From: Bailinhaonella thermotolerans
GTDB taxonomy: Bacteria; Actinomycetota; Actinomycetes; Streptosporangiales; Streptosporangiaceae
Reading direction: 5' to 3'
Length of the DNA: 64,000 bases
NCBI RefSeq assembly: GCF_003594875.1
Contig: NZ_QZEY01000004.1
Coordinates: 248,001 to 312,000 of the forward strand
Below, one piece after another: positions 32,169 to 40,575 of the stretch. Each line of letters opens with the position of its first letter. Position 1 is the first letter of the stretch. A program made the position numbers and the translations under genes. A model generated the notes under the pieces. The model was given only the letters and a program-made list of their open reading frames with translations, did not search any database and was not told where the DNA came from.

Positions 32169-32206
32169 TTTACACGCGCGAAACACACGAGACATGGGGC
32201 GGAAAC
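32169..32206 (+). promoter_or_regulatory. GlnR double box upstream of glnA
   Basis: TTTAC-N6-GAAAC-N6-GACAT-N6-GAAAC: spacing matches the GlnR consensus gTnAc-N6-GaAAc repeated twice, with both GAAAC half sites exact. It ends 49 nt before the glnA ATG. A TAGGTT -10-like hexamer follows at 32217-32222. Confidence 0.8.
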
Positions 32207-32254
32207 GGCCGGCGCCTAGGTTCATGACTGAAGTCCGTGCCCCTGGGAGGTTGG

Positions 32255-33679
32255 ATGTTCAAGAACGCCGACGACGTTCTGAAGTTCATCAGGGAAGAAG
32301 ACGTGGAGTTCGTCGATGTCAGGTTCGTCGACCTGCCGGGGACCTCGCACCACTTCACGTTCCCGGCGCAGAACTTCGGCGAGAGCGTCTTCACCGAGGG
32401 CCTGATGTTCGACGGGTCCTCGATCCGCGGCTTCCAGGCGATCCACGAGTCGGACATGCTGCTGCTGCCCGACCCCTCGACCGCCGTGGTGGACCCGTTC
32501 CGCCAGCACAAGACGCTCAACATCAACTTCTTCGTGCACGACCCGCTGACGGGTGAGGCCTACAGCCGGGACCCGCGTAACGTGGCGAAGAAGGCCGAGG
32601 ACTACCTGCGCGGCACCGGGGTGGCGGACACCGTCTACTTCGGGCCCGAGGCCGAGTTCTACATCTTCGACGACGTGCGCTTCGAGACGAAGGCGAACGC
32701 CGGCTACTACTACCTCGACTCGGTCGAGGGCGCGTGGAACTCCGGGCGGGAGGAGGAGGGCGGCAACCTCGGGAACAAGCCCCGCTACAAGGGCGGGTAC
32801 TTCCCCGTGCCGCCGGTGGACCACTACACCGACCTGCGCTCGGAGATGGTCAAGCAGCTCATCGAGTGCGGCATCGACGTGGAGATGCAGCACCACGAGG
32901 TGGGCACGGCGGGCCAGGCGGAGATCGACTTCCGGTTCGGCACGCTGCTGAAGACGGCCGACAACCTGATGCTCTACAAGTACATCATCAAGAGCGTCGC
33001 CTATGAGTACGGCAAGACCGTGACCTTCATGCCGAAGCCGCTCTTCGGCGACAACGGCTCGGGCATGCACTGCCACCAGTCGCTGTGGAAGGACGGCGAG
33101 CCGCTGTTCTTCGACGAGGTCGGTTACGCCGGGCTCTCCGACACCGCCCGCCACTACATCGGCGGCCTGCTCAAGCACGCGTCGTCGCTGCTGGCGTTCA
33201 CGAACCCGACGGTCAACTCCTACCACCGCCTCGTCCCCGGCTTCGAGGCGCCGGTCAACCTGGTCTACTCGCAGCGCAACCGCTCGGCCTGCGTCCGCAT
33301 CCCGATCACCGGGTCGAACCCCAAGGCCAAGCGCATCGAGTTCCGGGTGCCCGACCCGTCCTGCAACCCCTACCTGGCGTTCTCGGCGATGCTCATGGCC
33401 GGCCTGGACGGCATCAAGAACAAGATCGAGCCGCCGGAGCCCGTGGACAAGGACCTCTACGAGCTCCCGCCCGAGGAGGCCCGCCAGGTCCCGCAGGTCC
33501 CCGGCTCGCTGGAGAAGGTCCTGGACGCCCTGGAGGCGGACCACGAGTACCTCCTCGAAGGCGGCGTCTTCACCCCCGACCTCATCGAGACCTGGATCTC
33601 CTACAAGCGTGAGAACGAGGTGGACCCCATCCGCCTCCGCCCCCACCCCCACGAGTTCGAGCTCTACTACGACGTGTGA
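32255..33679 (+). CDS. glnA: Glutamine synthetase type I
   Basis: 474 aa, canonical GSI-beta. [21 protein letters not shown] start; ATP/metal motifs [45 protein letters not shown]. The adenylylation loop is intact ([10 protein letters not shown], Tyr402), the target of GlnE encoded at 13.1 kb. It makes glutamine from glutamate and ammonium in the cytoplasm as a dodecamer. A GlnR double box lies upstream and a strong hairpin downstream. The ATG at 32255 is preceded by GGGAGG at good spacing. Confidence 0.97.
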   Translation: MFKNADDVLKFIREEDVEFVDVRFVDLPGTSHHFTFPAQNFGESVFTEGLMFDGSSIRGFQAIHESDMLLLPDPSTAVVDPFRQHKTLNINFFVHDPLTGEAYSRDPRNVAKKAEDYLRGTGVADTVYFGPEAEFYIFDDVRFETKANAGYYYLDSVEGAWNSGREEEGGNLGNKPRYKGGYFPVPPVDHYTDLRSEMVKQLIECGIDVEMQHHEVGTAGQAEIDFRFGTLLKTADNLMLYKYIIKSVAYEYGKTVTFMPKPLFGDNGSGMHCHQSLWKDGEPLFFDEVGYAGLSDTARHYIGGLLKHASSLLAFTNPTVNSYHRLVPGFEAPVNLVYSQRNRSACVRIPITGSNPKAKRIEFRVPDPSCNPYLAFSAMLMAGLDGIKNKIEPPEPVDKDLYELPPEEARQVPQVPGSLEKVLDALEADHEYLLEGGVFTPDLIETWISYKRENEVDPIRLRPHPHEFELYYDV

Positions 33680-33723
33680 CCCGTACGGCGTGAGGCCGCC
33701 CCGGCCGCGCCGTACTCCGGAAG

Positions 33724-33746
33724 CGCCCCGCCCGCGCGGCGGGGCG
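33724..33746 (+). terminator. Hairpin after glnA
   Basis: CGCCCCGCC / GGCGGGGCG arms (9 bp perfect) around CGCGC, flanked by GGAA and TTCC that extend the stem past a bulge. It lies about 45 nt after the glnA stop and before the convergent oxygenase gene. Confidence 0.75.
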
Positions 33747-33787
33747 TTCCGCTGTGCGGGCTGCGGGGCGTTCCGCTGCGCGGGGGC

Positions 33788-34507
33788 CTACGTCGCGTTG
33801 TGGAAGATGACGCCGAGGACGTGGCGCTCGCCGCCGGTCACGGTGCTCACGCCGTGGCGCATCGCCACGCGCTTGTAGCCCCGGGCCGAGGGGACCGGGC
33901 GGTGGCGCACGGGGAAGACGACGCCCTGGCCCAGCGTGGGGCGGGCGACGATGGGGCGGGACTGGGCCCGGGGCCGCTGCTCGACGAAGACGCTCTCGCC
34001 GCCGGTGAAGTCGGCGTCGGGGGTGCTGAGCATGACGGCGACCTGGATCGGGAAGGTCACCTCGCCGTACACGTCCTGGTGGAGGCAGTTGTGGCCGCCG
34101 GGGCCGTACCTCAGCAGGAGCGGGGTCGGGCGGTGCTGGCCGGCCTCGGCGCACTCGGCCAGGAGGCCGTCCAGGTCCTCGGGCCAGGCGCGCTCGCCCA
34201 GCCGGGCCGCCCATCGGTTGGCCAGGCGGGCCAGCGGGGGATAGAGGCGTTCGCGCAGGCCCTGGACGATCGGGACCAGGGGGTCGCGGAAGTACCGGTA
34301 GGTGCCCTCGCCGAAGGCGTGCCGCGACATCACGACGGTGCTGCGGAAGAGGTCGTCCCGGCCGAACATCGCGATGACCTCGGCGCATTCCTCCGGGGTG
34401 AGGAGCGGGGGCGTGAGCGCGACGCCGACGCGCTCCAGTTCCCCGTCGAGGTCCGCCCACGCGTCCGCCGGTCCGGTCGCCGCCGGGATCTCCAGTTGCC
34501 GTTCCAC
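33788..34507 (-). CDS. 2-oxoglutarate/Fe(II)-dependent oxygenase
   Basis: 239 aa from GTG 34507 (GAGGGGG seven bases upstream). The jelly-roll core has the Fe ligands HxD in NCLHQDVYGE and a distal His in AMRHGVS, with Arg near YKRVAMR for 2-oxoglutarate binding; PLLLRYGPGGHN precedes the metal site. This is the prolyl-hydroxylase-like 2OG group. The substrate, protein or small molecule, is unknown. It converges on glnA and follows the double-MarR gene, possibly in the same minus-strand transcript (71-bp gap). Confidence 0.85.
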   Translation of the reverse strand: MERQLEIPAATGPADAWADLDGELERVGVALTPPLLTPEECAEVIAMFGRDDLFRSTVVMSRHAFGEGTYRYFRDPLVPIVQGLRERLYPPLARLANRWAARLGERAWPEDLDGLLAECAEAGQHRPTPLLLRYGPGGHNCLHQDVYGEVTFPIQVAVMLSTPDADFTGGESVFVEQRPRAQSRPIVARPTLGQGVVFPVRHRPVPSARGYKRVAMRHGVSTVTGGERHVLGVIFHNAT

Positions 34508-34578
34508 CTCGTGCCCCCTCGGGTCGGAGTTCGCCTGCGTCTCCTGTAACCCCGTACGGCTCCGCGCGGTTGCGCCCG

Positions 34579-35424
34579 TCAGGGGAGGAGTTTGGTGAGG
34601 AGGTCGCGCAGGTCGCGGACGGCGTCCGGGCCGAGGGAGTCCTCGATCTCGCGCTCGGTCGCCTCCATGGCCCGGTGGACCTGGGGGAGCCGGTCGCGGC
34701 CGAGGCCGGTGAGCCGGAGGGCGTAGCGGCGGCGGTCGTGCGGGTCCTGGCCGCGGGCGATCATGCCCGCCTGCACGACCTCGTCCACCAGGGACGCGGT
34801 CGTCGGCTCGGTCAGGCCGAGGCTGCGCGCGAGCCGCTGCTGCGGGCAGGGCTCGAGCCGTTCCAGCGCGAGGAGCAGCCCGAAGTGGCGCGTGCGCAGG
34901 CCGTACGGCGCGAGGATGTGGTCGCCCAGGCGGCGCAGGCGGTAGTGGGCCTGGGCGATGAGGTGCTCGGTGCTCGCGATCTCGCCGTCCTCGGCGACGA
35001 GCCTGGTGAGCAGCTCGGTCAGGCGGCGGCGCTCGTCCCCGGTGAGGGGGGCGGTGATGCGGGCGTCGCGGTCGGCGATCTCCGCGCGCATGTCCTCCAG
35101 GGCGGCGCGGCCGGCGTCGGTGAGCGAGAGCACGTGGGTGCGGCGGTTCTCCGGGTTGCGCGTGCGGGTGACGTATCCGGCCTTCTGGAGGCGGTCCAGC
35201 AGCTTGACCATGATCGTGCGGTTGATGCCGAGGCGGTGCGCGAGGTCCTGCTGGGAACGGGCGTCCTCGTCGGCGAGGGCGTCGAGGACGACGAAGTCGC
35301 GGGACGTGCCGTCGCCCATGGCGTCGGCCGTGACGGCGGTGAAGACGCGGCGCAGCAGATGGCCGAGGGAGGCGTGCGGCGGCCCCGCGTGGTCCTCCGC
35401 CACGGGCTGCCGCTGATCGGTCAC
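34579..35424 (-). CDS. Single-chain protein with two MarR domains
   Basis: 281 aa, twice MarR length. Domain 1 (about 15-145) has RSQQDLAHRLGINRTIMVKLL and wing RTRNPENRRTHVLSLT; domain 2 (about 155-281) has PQQRLARSLGLTEPTTASLVDE and wing RGQDPHDRRRYALRLT. MarR proteins normally dimerise; here both protomers are covalently joined, which would allow the two halves to diverge in DNA or ligand preference. The GTG at 35424 has GGAGG eight bases upstream. It is divergent from a hemerythrin gene, its probable target; the gap contains repeated GATAG/GCTGAT motifs but no simple palindrome. Confidence 0.88.
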   Translation of the reverse strand: MTDQRQPVAEDHAGPPHASLGHLLRRVFTAVTADAMGDGTSRDFVVLDALADEDARSQQDLAHRLGINRTIMVKLLDRLQKAGYVTRTRNPENRRTHVLSLTDAGRAALEDMRAEIADRDARITAPLTGDERRRLTELLTRLVAEDGEIASTEHLIAQAHYRLRRLGDHILAPYGLRTRHFGLLLALERLEPCPQQRLARSLGLTEPTTASLVDEVVQAGMIARGQDPHDRRRYALRLTGLGRDRLPQVHRAMEATEREIEDSLGPDAVRDLRDLLTKLLP

Positions 35425-35501
35425 AGGTCACACCTCCGGCGAGAGCTTACCAGCGCTGATAGAGCGGGACATTGATGGTCGCGCTGATGATAGTTGGGAT
35501 G

Positions 35502-35530
35502 TTGACAGTTGTGTGGGTGAGGGTTAGCGT
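35502..35530 (+). promoter_or_regulatory. Promoter of the hemerythrin gene
   Basis: TTGACA (35502-35507), a perfect -35, and TAGCGT (35525-35530) are separated by exactly 17 bp, a good vegetative-type promoter about 42 bp before the ATG. Confidence 0.6.
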
Positions 35531-35571
35531 CGGGGCGTCGATGGCGGGAAATCGCTCGGAAGGGACCGGAC

Positions 35572-36213
35572 ATGGGCTTCAAGCTGGACATGACGATGAT
35601 GTTCGTGATGCACGACGCGCTGCGGCGGGAGCTGGAGCGGATCGCGCGGATCACCGAGCGGGGCGGCGACGACCCTCGCTTGATCATGAAGTCGGCCGTG
35701 GGCTGGGAGATGTTCAAGCGGTACCTCCACGCCCACCACCGCGCCGAGGACGAGGCCCTGTGGCCGGTGATGACGGAGCTGGTCGCCGGCCGGCCGGACG
35801 ACCTGGCGCTGCTGGAGGCGATGGAGGCCGAGCACGCGCGCATCGACCCGCTGCTGGAGGCGATCGACGCCGCCCTCGCCGACCGCGAGACGGGCCCCGC
35901 GCGGCTCGGGGCCCTGGTGGACGAACTGCGCGCCGGGCTCACCGGCCACCTCGTCCACGAGGAGACCGACGCCCTGCCCCTGATCGACGCCGTCCTCGGC
36001 GAGGAGCACTGGAAGGGCATGGCCGAGGCCCAGCGCCGCCGCGTCGGCGACGACGGCCCGCGCTACCTCCCCTGGCTCCTGGACGACCTCGACCCCCGCC
36101 GCGCCGAACTGGTCCTCGGCCTCATGCCCGCCCCGATCCGCGCCGCGTACGAGGACGAGCTGCGCCCCGCGTACGCCGCCCTCGACCTCTGGCCGAGCCG
36201 TACCGCCGCCTGA
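35572..36213 (+). CDS. Hemerythrin HHE-domain protein
   Basis: 213 aa with a four-helix HHE domain: metal ligands in MHDALRREL, HAHHRAEDEALWP, EAEHARIDP and GHLVHEETDALP. Such proteins bind O2, NO or sense redox through a di-iron site. GAAGGGA lies before the ATG at 35572. Divergence from the double-MarR regulator suggests an induced stress-response gene. The last 60 residues (PRYLPWLLDDLDP onward) are a C-terminal extension common in the actinobacterial group. Confidence 0.9.
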   Translation: MGFKLDMTMMFVMHDALRRELERIARITERGGDDPRLIMKSAVGWEMFKRYLHAHHRAEDEALWPVMTELVAGRPDDLALLEAMEAEHARIDPLLEAIDAALADRETGPARLGALVDELRAGLTGHLVHEETDALPLIDAVLGEEHWKGMAEAQRRRVGDDGPRYLPWLLDDLDPRRAELVLGLMPAPIRAAYEDELRPAYAALDLWPSRTAA

Positions 36214-36416
36214 CCACCGGAGCGCGGTGACGGCCGCGCGGATCTGCGGGCGGGACTGCCACCGGGTCCGCCCGCGCCGCCGGCGGCGATGGCCGGGCGG
36301 GCCTCGGCGCTCCGCGTCCGTCGCGGGCCGGGTACGGCGGGCCGGGTACGGCGGGCCTGGTACGGCGGCGCGGCGGATGCGGGCGGCGCGGCGGGTGCGG
36401 GCGGTGCGCGGGGCGG

Positions 36417-37046
36417 TCAGGCTCCCGGGGCGCGGGGGTGCGGGCCGGGCGGGGTGTGGCGGGGCGGCAGGCCGCCGATCGGGGCGACGTCGTGGCCGCG
36501 GTGGCAGCGCCAGACGGGGGCGCGCTCGTCGGCCGGGTGGAGGCCGAGGCCGTGGCGGGGGCAGACGGGCCAGACCTGATGGCTCTCCTCGATCACCACC
36601 TCCTGGACGGCGTCGGCCATCGGGAGGAGGGGACGGGGACCGGGCTCGACGGGGAGCCCCTGGTAGAAGCCGCGGAACTCGACACGCGGCGCGTCCGCCT
36701 CCGGATCCCAGTCCGGCAGCGTGAGGCGCACGGGGCCGTCGACGCCGGCCGCCCGCAGGTCGCGCCTCACGACGTCGAGGGCGTGTTCGAGGGCCGCCCA
36801 CGATCCGGAGCCGAAGGCGACGCCGTCGAGGAGGGCCCGCCCCAGCCGGGCCAGGTCGCCCGGGGTCAGGTCCGCCGGGAGGCGTTCGAGGATCTCGCGT
36901 ACGGCGGGGCCGTCGTGGCCGCGGTCGGCGAGGGCGCAGGCCAGGTCCACCAGCGCGTCCGCGTGCGGGTGGCCGTCGCGCAGGCCGATGTGCACGAGCG
37001 CGGCGGCCCGCCGTACGGGCTGGGGCAGCCGGTCGAACGAGTCCAT
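36417..37046 (-). CDS. Hypothetical protein with a Cys/His-rich C-terminus
   Basis: 209 aa from ATG 37046 (MDSFDRLPQPVRRAAALVH). N-terminal two thirds helical; the C-terminal part has WPVCPRHGLGLHP and WRCHRGHDVAPIG, two C-x2-3-H pairs that look like a zinc ribbon, then a disordered Pro/Gly/His tail. Not a named family to me. No partner gene adjacent. Confidence 0.65.
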   Translation of the reverse strand: MDSFDRLPQPVRRAAALVHIGLRDGHPHADALVDLACALADRGHDGPAVREILERLPADLTPGDLARLGRALLDGVAFGSGSWAALEHALDVVRRDLRAAGVDGPVRLTLPDWDPEADAPRVEFRGFYQGLPVEPGPRPLLPMADAVQEVVIEESHQVWPVCPRHGLGLHPADERAPVWRCHRGHDVAPIGGLPPRHTPPGPHPRAPGA

Positions 37047-37167
37047 GCGGCCAGCCTCGGGTGCGCCGCCGGGGCGGGGCAACCGGATTGATCCCGGCCG
37101 CCGGAGATCGTGCCGCTTGGGGGAAAACGTTCAACGCCGTCCGTTCGGGTGGATATGGTCGGGCCGT

Positions 37168-37752
37168 ATGTCCTTCAACCACAACGACCACTACCACGGA
37201 CTCCTGCTGCGGCACGTGCCCGCGGGGGCGCGGCGGGCGCTGGACGTGGGGTGCGGGACGGGGCGGTTCGCGCGGCGGCTGGCGGCGCGCGGGCTGGAGG
37301 TGGACGCCGTCGACGCGTCCGCCGAGGTCGTCGCGGCGGCCCGGAAGGACCCCGCCGGCGTCACGTTCGAGCAGGCCGACATCACCCGCCACGACCTCCC
37401 CCGGGGCAGGTACGACTACGTGTCCTGCCTCGCCTCGATCCACCACGTGCCCTTCGAGACGGTGACGCGCCTGCGGGACGCCCTCGCCCCCGGCGGCGTC
37501 CTGGCCATCCTCGGCTGTTACCGCGAGAGCACGCCCGCCGACTACGCCTGGGCCCTGGCCGCCGTCCCCGCCAACGCCGTCATCCGCCTGGCCCTGGCCG
37601 CGCGCGCGGACGACGGAGTGCCCGCCCCCGTCACCGCCCCCACCATGACCCTCCCCGAGATCCGCCGCGAGGGCGCCGCCCTCCTCCCCGGCGCGAAGAT
37701 CCGCCGCCTCCTCTTCTTCCGCTACCTCCTCCTCCACCAGGCTCCCGCCTGA
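37168..37752 (+). CDS. SAM-dependent methyltransferase
   Basis: 194 aa class I methyltransferase. SAM-binding motif I LDVGCGTGRFARRL, acidic loop VDAVDAS, motif FEQADITRHDLP and post-motif YDYVSCLASIHHV. The N-terminus (SFNHNDHYHGLLLR) is typical of small actinobacterial methyltransferases acting on unidentified small molecules. ATG 37168 has no strong ribosome binding site. It stands alone, converging on an alpha/beta hydrolase across a 620-bp repeat-rich gap. Confidence 0.9.
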   Translation: MSFNHNDHYHGLLLRHVPAGARRALDVGCGTGRFARRLAARGLEVDAVDASAEVVAAARKDPAGVTFEQADITRHDLPRGRYDYVSCLASIHHVPFETVTRLRDALAPGGVLAILGCYRESTPADYAWALAAVPANAVIRLALAARADDGVPAPVTAPTMTLPEIRREGAALLPGAKIRRLLFFRYLLLHQAPA

Positions 37753-37824
37753 CCCTCCGAGAACCCCGAAGCCGTCGGCGCCCCGAGAAACGACTCGCCA
37801 CAGGGAACGGGCCCGAGACGAAAT

Positions 37825-37952
37825 CGCAAGATCGCGGCATGGCTGAACGCCCCCGTGCTTCAAGCCCCGCCCCGGCCCCCACAGGCACCCGCCCTCCCTG
37901 ATCGCCGAATCGCGCGGAGGACGGGATGGGATCGTTCGCAAGATCACGGCAT
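37825..37952. repeat. Pair of 16-bp direct repeats, CGCAAGATC(G/A)CGGCAT
   Basis: Copies at 37825-37840 and 37937-37952 differ at one base, 112 bp apart, inside the gap between the methyltransferase and hydrolase genes. The function is unknown. Confidence 0.6.
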
Positions 37953-38039
37953 AGAGGCACGCGCCTGGGAGGCGACAGACGTCCGGGCCAGGCCCCTGGA
38001 ACACAGCGAGTGGGCGGGGGAGCCTGGCGCGGTCTCGGC

Positions 38040-38186
38040 CCGAGGTCGCGGGGATCCGGGGAGAGTGCGGGTGGGACCGGTCCGGAGGTTCTCGGCCGGG
38101 CGCGGGGAACGGGGAGCCAGGCGAGCCGGGGCTGCTTCGGCCCGAGGCGGACTGCCCGAAGGGGTCGGCGCGGACACCAGTGATTC
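38040..38186 (-). repeat. Interspersed repeat, copy 1 (inverted)
   Basis: Read on the minus strand from 38186 this begins GAATCACTGGTGTCCGCGC and continues with GCCCCGGCTCGCC, GGCTCCCCGTTCCC, then a GACCGGT block and GATCCCCGCG. The same blocks in the same order appear on the plus strand at 42493-42640. About 145 bp, noncoding. Confidence 0.7.
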
Positions 38187-38242
38187 CTGAGCCGGCCACC
38201 GCGCCAGCCGTACGGCCAGGCAAGGCGGCAAGGAAGGGCAAG

Positions 38243-38358
38243 GCGTCAGCCGTACGGCAAGCCGGGGTAAGCGGATGGGGGCGTCAGCCGTACGGCAGGC
38301 CGGGGCAAGCGGATGGGGGCGTCAGCCGGTACGGCAAGCCGGGGGCGAGCGGATGGGG
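38243..38358. repeat. Three tandem 38-40-bp units with embedded palindrome
   Basis: Units at 38243-38280, 38281-38318 and 38319-38358, each with GCGTCAGCCGTACGGC and ending in GCGGATGGGG; a partial unit precedes them. The array sits between convergent genes. The third unit has one inserted base in the palindrome. Confidence 0.85.
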
Positions 38359-38374
38359 AGGGTAGGCGCTGGGG

Positions 38375-39232
38375 TCAGGAGAGGGCGCGGTTGGGGGCGG
38401 TGTGGCGGAGGAGGGCGGGGATGGCTATGGGCCAGGAGGGCTCGGGCGGGGCCTCGTGGCCGGTGTGGGGGAGGGGGAGGAGCTCGGCGGAGGGGATCTC
38501 GCGGGCCATGGCCTCGCCGTGGGCGAAGGGGAACAGGGGGTCCTCGGTGCCGTGCATGACCAGGGTGGGGGCCTTGATCTCCGGGAGGTTCGCGCGGCCG
38601 GCGCCGCCGCCGGCGATCAGGTAGTGGTTGTTCCAGGACGCGGGGCTGGAGCTGCGGTCATAGGCGCGGGCGACGGTGCGGCGGACCAGCGCCTCGTCGT
38701 AGGGCTCGCCGGCGAACAGCCGCTGCGTCCCGGCGTAGTAGTCGATCACGGCCGCGCGGTCGGACCAGTCCGGCCCCGGATCATCGGAGGAGAGCAGGGC
38801 GCTCACGCGGGGAGCGGGTGGCGGCAGGTCGGGGTCTCCCGGACCGGGACTGGCGGACATCACCGTGAGCGACGCGACGCGCTCCGGCCGGGTGAGCGCG
38901 GCGATCAGCGCGATCCACGCGCCCATCGAGATGCCCGCGAAGTGGGCGCGCTCCAGCCCGAGCGCGTCCAGCACGCCCACGGCGTCCCCCGCCAGGTCGG
39001 CCATGGTGTACGGCGGAGCGCCCGGCGGGTAGGCGACGGACCGCCCGGTGTCGCGGTTGTCGTAGCGGATGACGAAGCGCGACTCGGTGGCGAGCCGCGC
39101 GCAGAAGGCGTCGTCCCACCAGTCCATGGACCCGGCCGCGCCCATGATCAGCAGGATCGCGGGGTAGTCCGCGCGCCCGAAGGTCTCAAGGCAGATCCGC
39201 ACCCCGTTGGCCCGCACGATGCGCTCGACCAT
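38375..39232 (-). CDS. Alpha/beta hydrolase
   Basis: 285 aa from ATG 39232. Nucleophile Ser in FAGISMGAWIAL (GxSxG), oxyanion region LLIMGAAGSMDWW, acid Asp in VMHGTEDPLFPF, His in LPHTGHEAPP. Resembles the AB-hydrolase_1 group near aclacinomycin methylesterase RdmC and haloperoxidase-like esterases. Cytoplasmic, no signal peptide. The substrate is unknown. Confidence 0.9.
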   Translation of the reverse strand: MVERIVRANGVRICLETFGRADYPAILLIMGAAGSMDWWDDAFCARLATESRFVIRYDNRDTGRSVAYPPGAPPYTMADLAGDAVGVLDALGLERAHFAGISMGAWIALIAALTRPERVASLTVMSASPGPGDPDLPPPAPRVSALLSSDDPGPDWSDRAAVIDYYAGTQRLFAGEPYDEALVRRTVARAYDRSSSPASWNNHYLIAGGGAGRANLPEIKAPTLVMHGTEDPLFPFAHGEAMAREIPSAELLPLPHTGHEAPPEPSWPIAIPALLRHTAPNRALS

Positions 39233-39391
39233 CGCCCCACCCCTCATCGACGTCCCGGCACCCCCCATCCTGACCCCGGTCCCCGACAATTCCACCCCGC
39301 TCGCGGAGAGCTTTCTCCTCCGTGGCAGGCCCTTCTTCCCCCGGCGAATAACCCGTCGCCTCCCGCCCGCCGTACACGGAAAAATGCTTCC

Positions 39392-39955
39392 ATGTCGGAA
39401 AAGCCCCTGCCCCGCTCCGTCGAAGAGGCGATCGCGGCCGAGAGCGAGGGCCGGCGGATCCGTTTCCTGTTCTTCTGGGGGCACCGCCGGCCCGCGGGCG
39501 GGGGAGTGGGCGCGGGGTGCCTGAGCCAGTGGTGGGAGGCGGAGTTCGCCGAGGACGGGCACGTCTACCGTTCGGCCGAGCACTACATGATGGCTCACAA
39601 GGCCCTGCTCTTCGGCGACGAGGAGACCGCGGGGAGGATCCTCGCCGCCGCGCATCCCGGTGAGGCCAAGCGCCTGGGCCGCGAGGTCCGGGGCTTCGAC
39701 GAGGACGAGTGGGCGCGCCGGCGCTTCGGCATCGTCGTACGCGGGAACATCGCCAAGTTCGGGGCCCACCCCGAACTGGCCGCCTACCTTCTCGCCACGC
39801 GCGATCGCGTGCTCGTCGAGGCCAGCCCGCGGGATCGGATCTGGGGCATCGGGCTGGCGGCCGGCGATCCGCGCGCGGCCTCGCCCTCGGCCTGGCGCGG
39901 GCTCAACCTGCTGGGCTTCGCCCTCATGTCCGCCCGGGACGCGCTCGCCGGGTGA
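39392..39955 (+). CDS. NADAR family protein (YbiA-like)
   Basis: 187 aa with the NADAR core: RFLFFWGHRRP, LSQWWEAEF, YRSAEHYMMAHKALLFGD, GNIAKFGAHPEL, IWGIGL. Members act on ADP-ribosyl or riboflavin-pathway N-glycosides; some remove ADP-ribose from guanine in DNA and protect against DarT-like toxins. No DarT or riboflavin gene is adjacent, so the target is undecided. The gap to the divergent hydrolase (about 160 bp) is AT-richer. ATG 39392 lacks a strong ribosome binding site. Confidence 0.85.
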   Translation: MSEKPLPRSVEEAIAAESEGRRIRFLFFWGHRRPAGGGVGAGCLSQWWEAEFAEDGHVYRSAEHYMMAHKALLFGDEETAGRILAAAHPGEAKRLGREVRGFDEDEWARRRFGIVVRGNIAKFGAHPELAAYLLATRDRVLVEASPRDRIWGIGLAAGDPRAASPSAWRGLNLLGFALMSARDALAG

Positions 39956-40127
39956 GCGCCGGTGGGCGCCGGCGGGCGCCGGGGTGAGCAGCGACGAGCA
40001 CCCGGTGCCACTGTTGCCGGCGCGGTGAGCGCGCTCGGTACGGCGCGTGCGGGGACGGGGTGGACGGGGTGGGCCGGGTGGTTGCGGTGGGCGCGGGGCG
40101 GGGCCGCCTCGCCGCGCGCACCGCGGC

Positions 40128-40575
40128 TCACGGGCGGGTGAAGTCCATGGTGCAGTTGGTGAGCCAGGTGGTTCCGCCGTCGCGGGAGACCGCCTGCTCC
40201 CAGCGCGGGGAGTCGCCGGTGACGCCGCTCCAGGCGAAGCGGACGCGGACCGCCTCGCCGGCGTACTCGTCGTCGCCGTGGAACTCACCCCGGTCGCCGT
40301 CGAAGCGGCCGGCGACCGGGGGGAACAGGGTTCCCGTGCGGCGGCCCGCCCAGGAGAGGGACCACTCGCGCGCTCGGGGGAGTAGAGGCGCGGGGTGAGC
40401 CCGGCGCGGTCGAGGGTCGTGAAGTCGATCTCGTCGAGTTCGCCCCGCCGCCGAGGTGCCGCGAGGCGCGGGCGAACCCGGGGCACTCCTCCCAGCCGCT
40501 CGTCCCGTCGAGGTAGTCGATGAGGCGGCGGTCGGCCACGTCCCAGTCGCCGGTGAAGAAGTCCAACTCGTTCAT
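40128..40575 (-). pseudogene. Small conserved protein broken by two -1 frameshifts
   Basis: Reading from ATG 40575: NELDFFTGDWDVADRRLIDY and GWEECPGFARASRHLGGG in one frame; GELDEIDFTTLDRAGLTPRL in the next; EWSLSWAGRRTGTLFPP to GGTTWLTNCTMDFTRP in the third, with stop at 40128. Adding one base in the GGGG run after HLGGG (near 40440-40450) and one in the CGCGCG run (near 40375-40385) restores a continuous 149-aa protein. It resembles a small actinobacterial protein group often found near regulators; I cannot name it. Either a decaying gene or two assembly errors in GC runs. Confidence 0.7.

Larger units (their letters stand above)
37753..38374. other. Noncoding gap of 622 bp rich in repeats
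   Basis: Between the convergent methyltransferase and hydrolase genes. It contains, from left to right, the 16-bp direct repeat pair, interspersed repeat copy 1 and the 38-bp tandem array. I see no supported coding frame or RNA gene, though the interspersed repeat could be a small RNA. Confidence 0.6.

Noticed and set aside
35524-38241. A 905-codon minus-strand frame crossing the hemerythrin, 209-aa and methyltransferase genes
   Set aside because: It spans several genes on both strands with low-complexity composition; the shorter frames have recognisable domains.
38243-38358. Possible CRISPR array
   Set aside because: Contiguous 38-bp tandem units without spacers.
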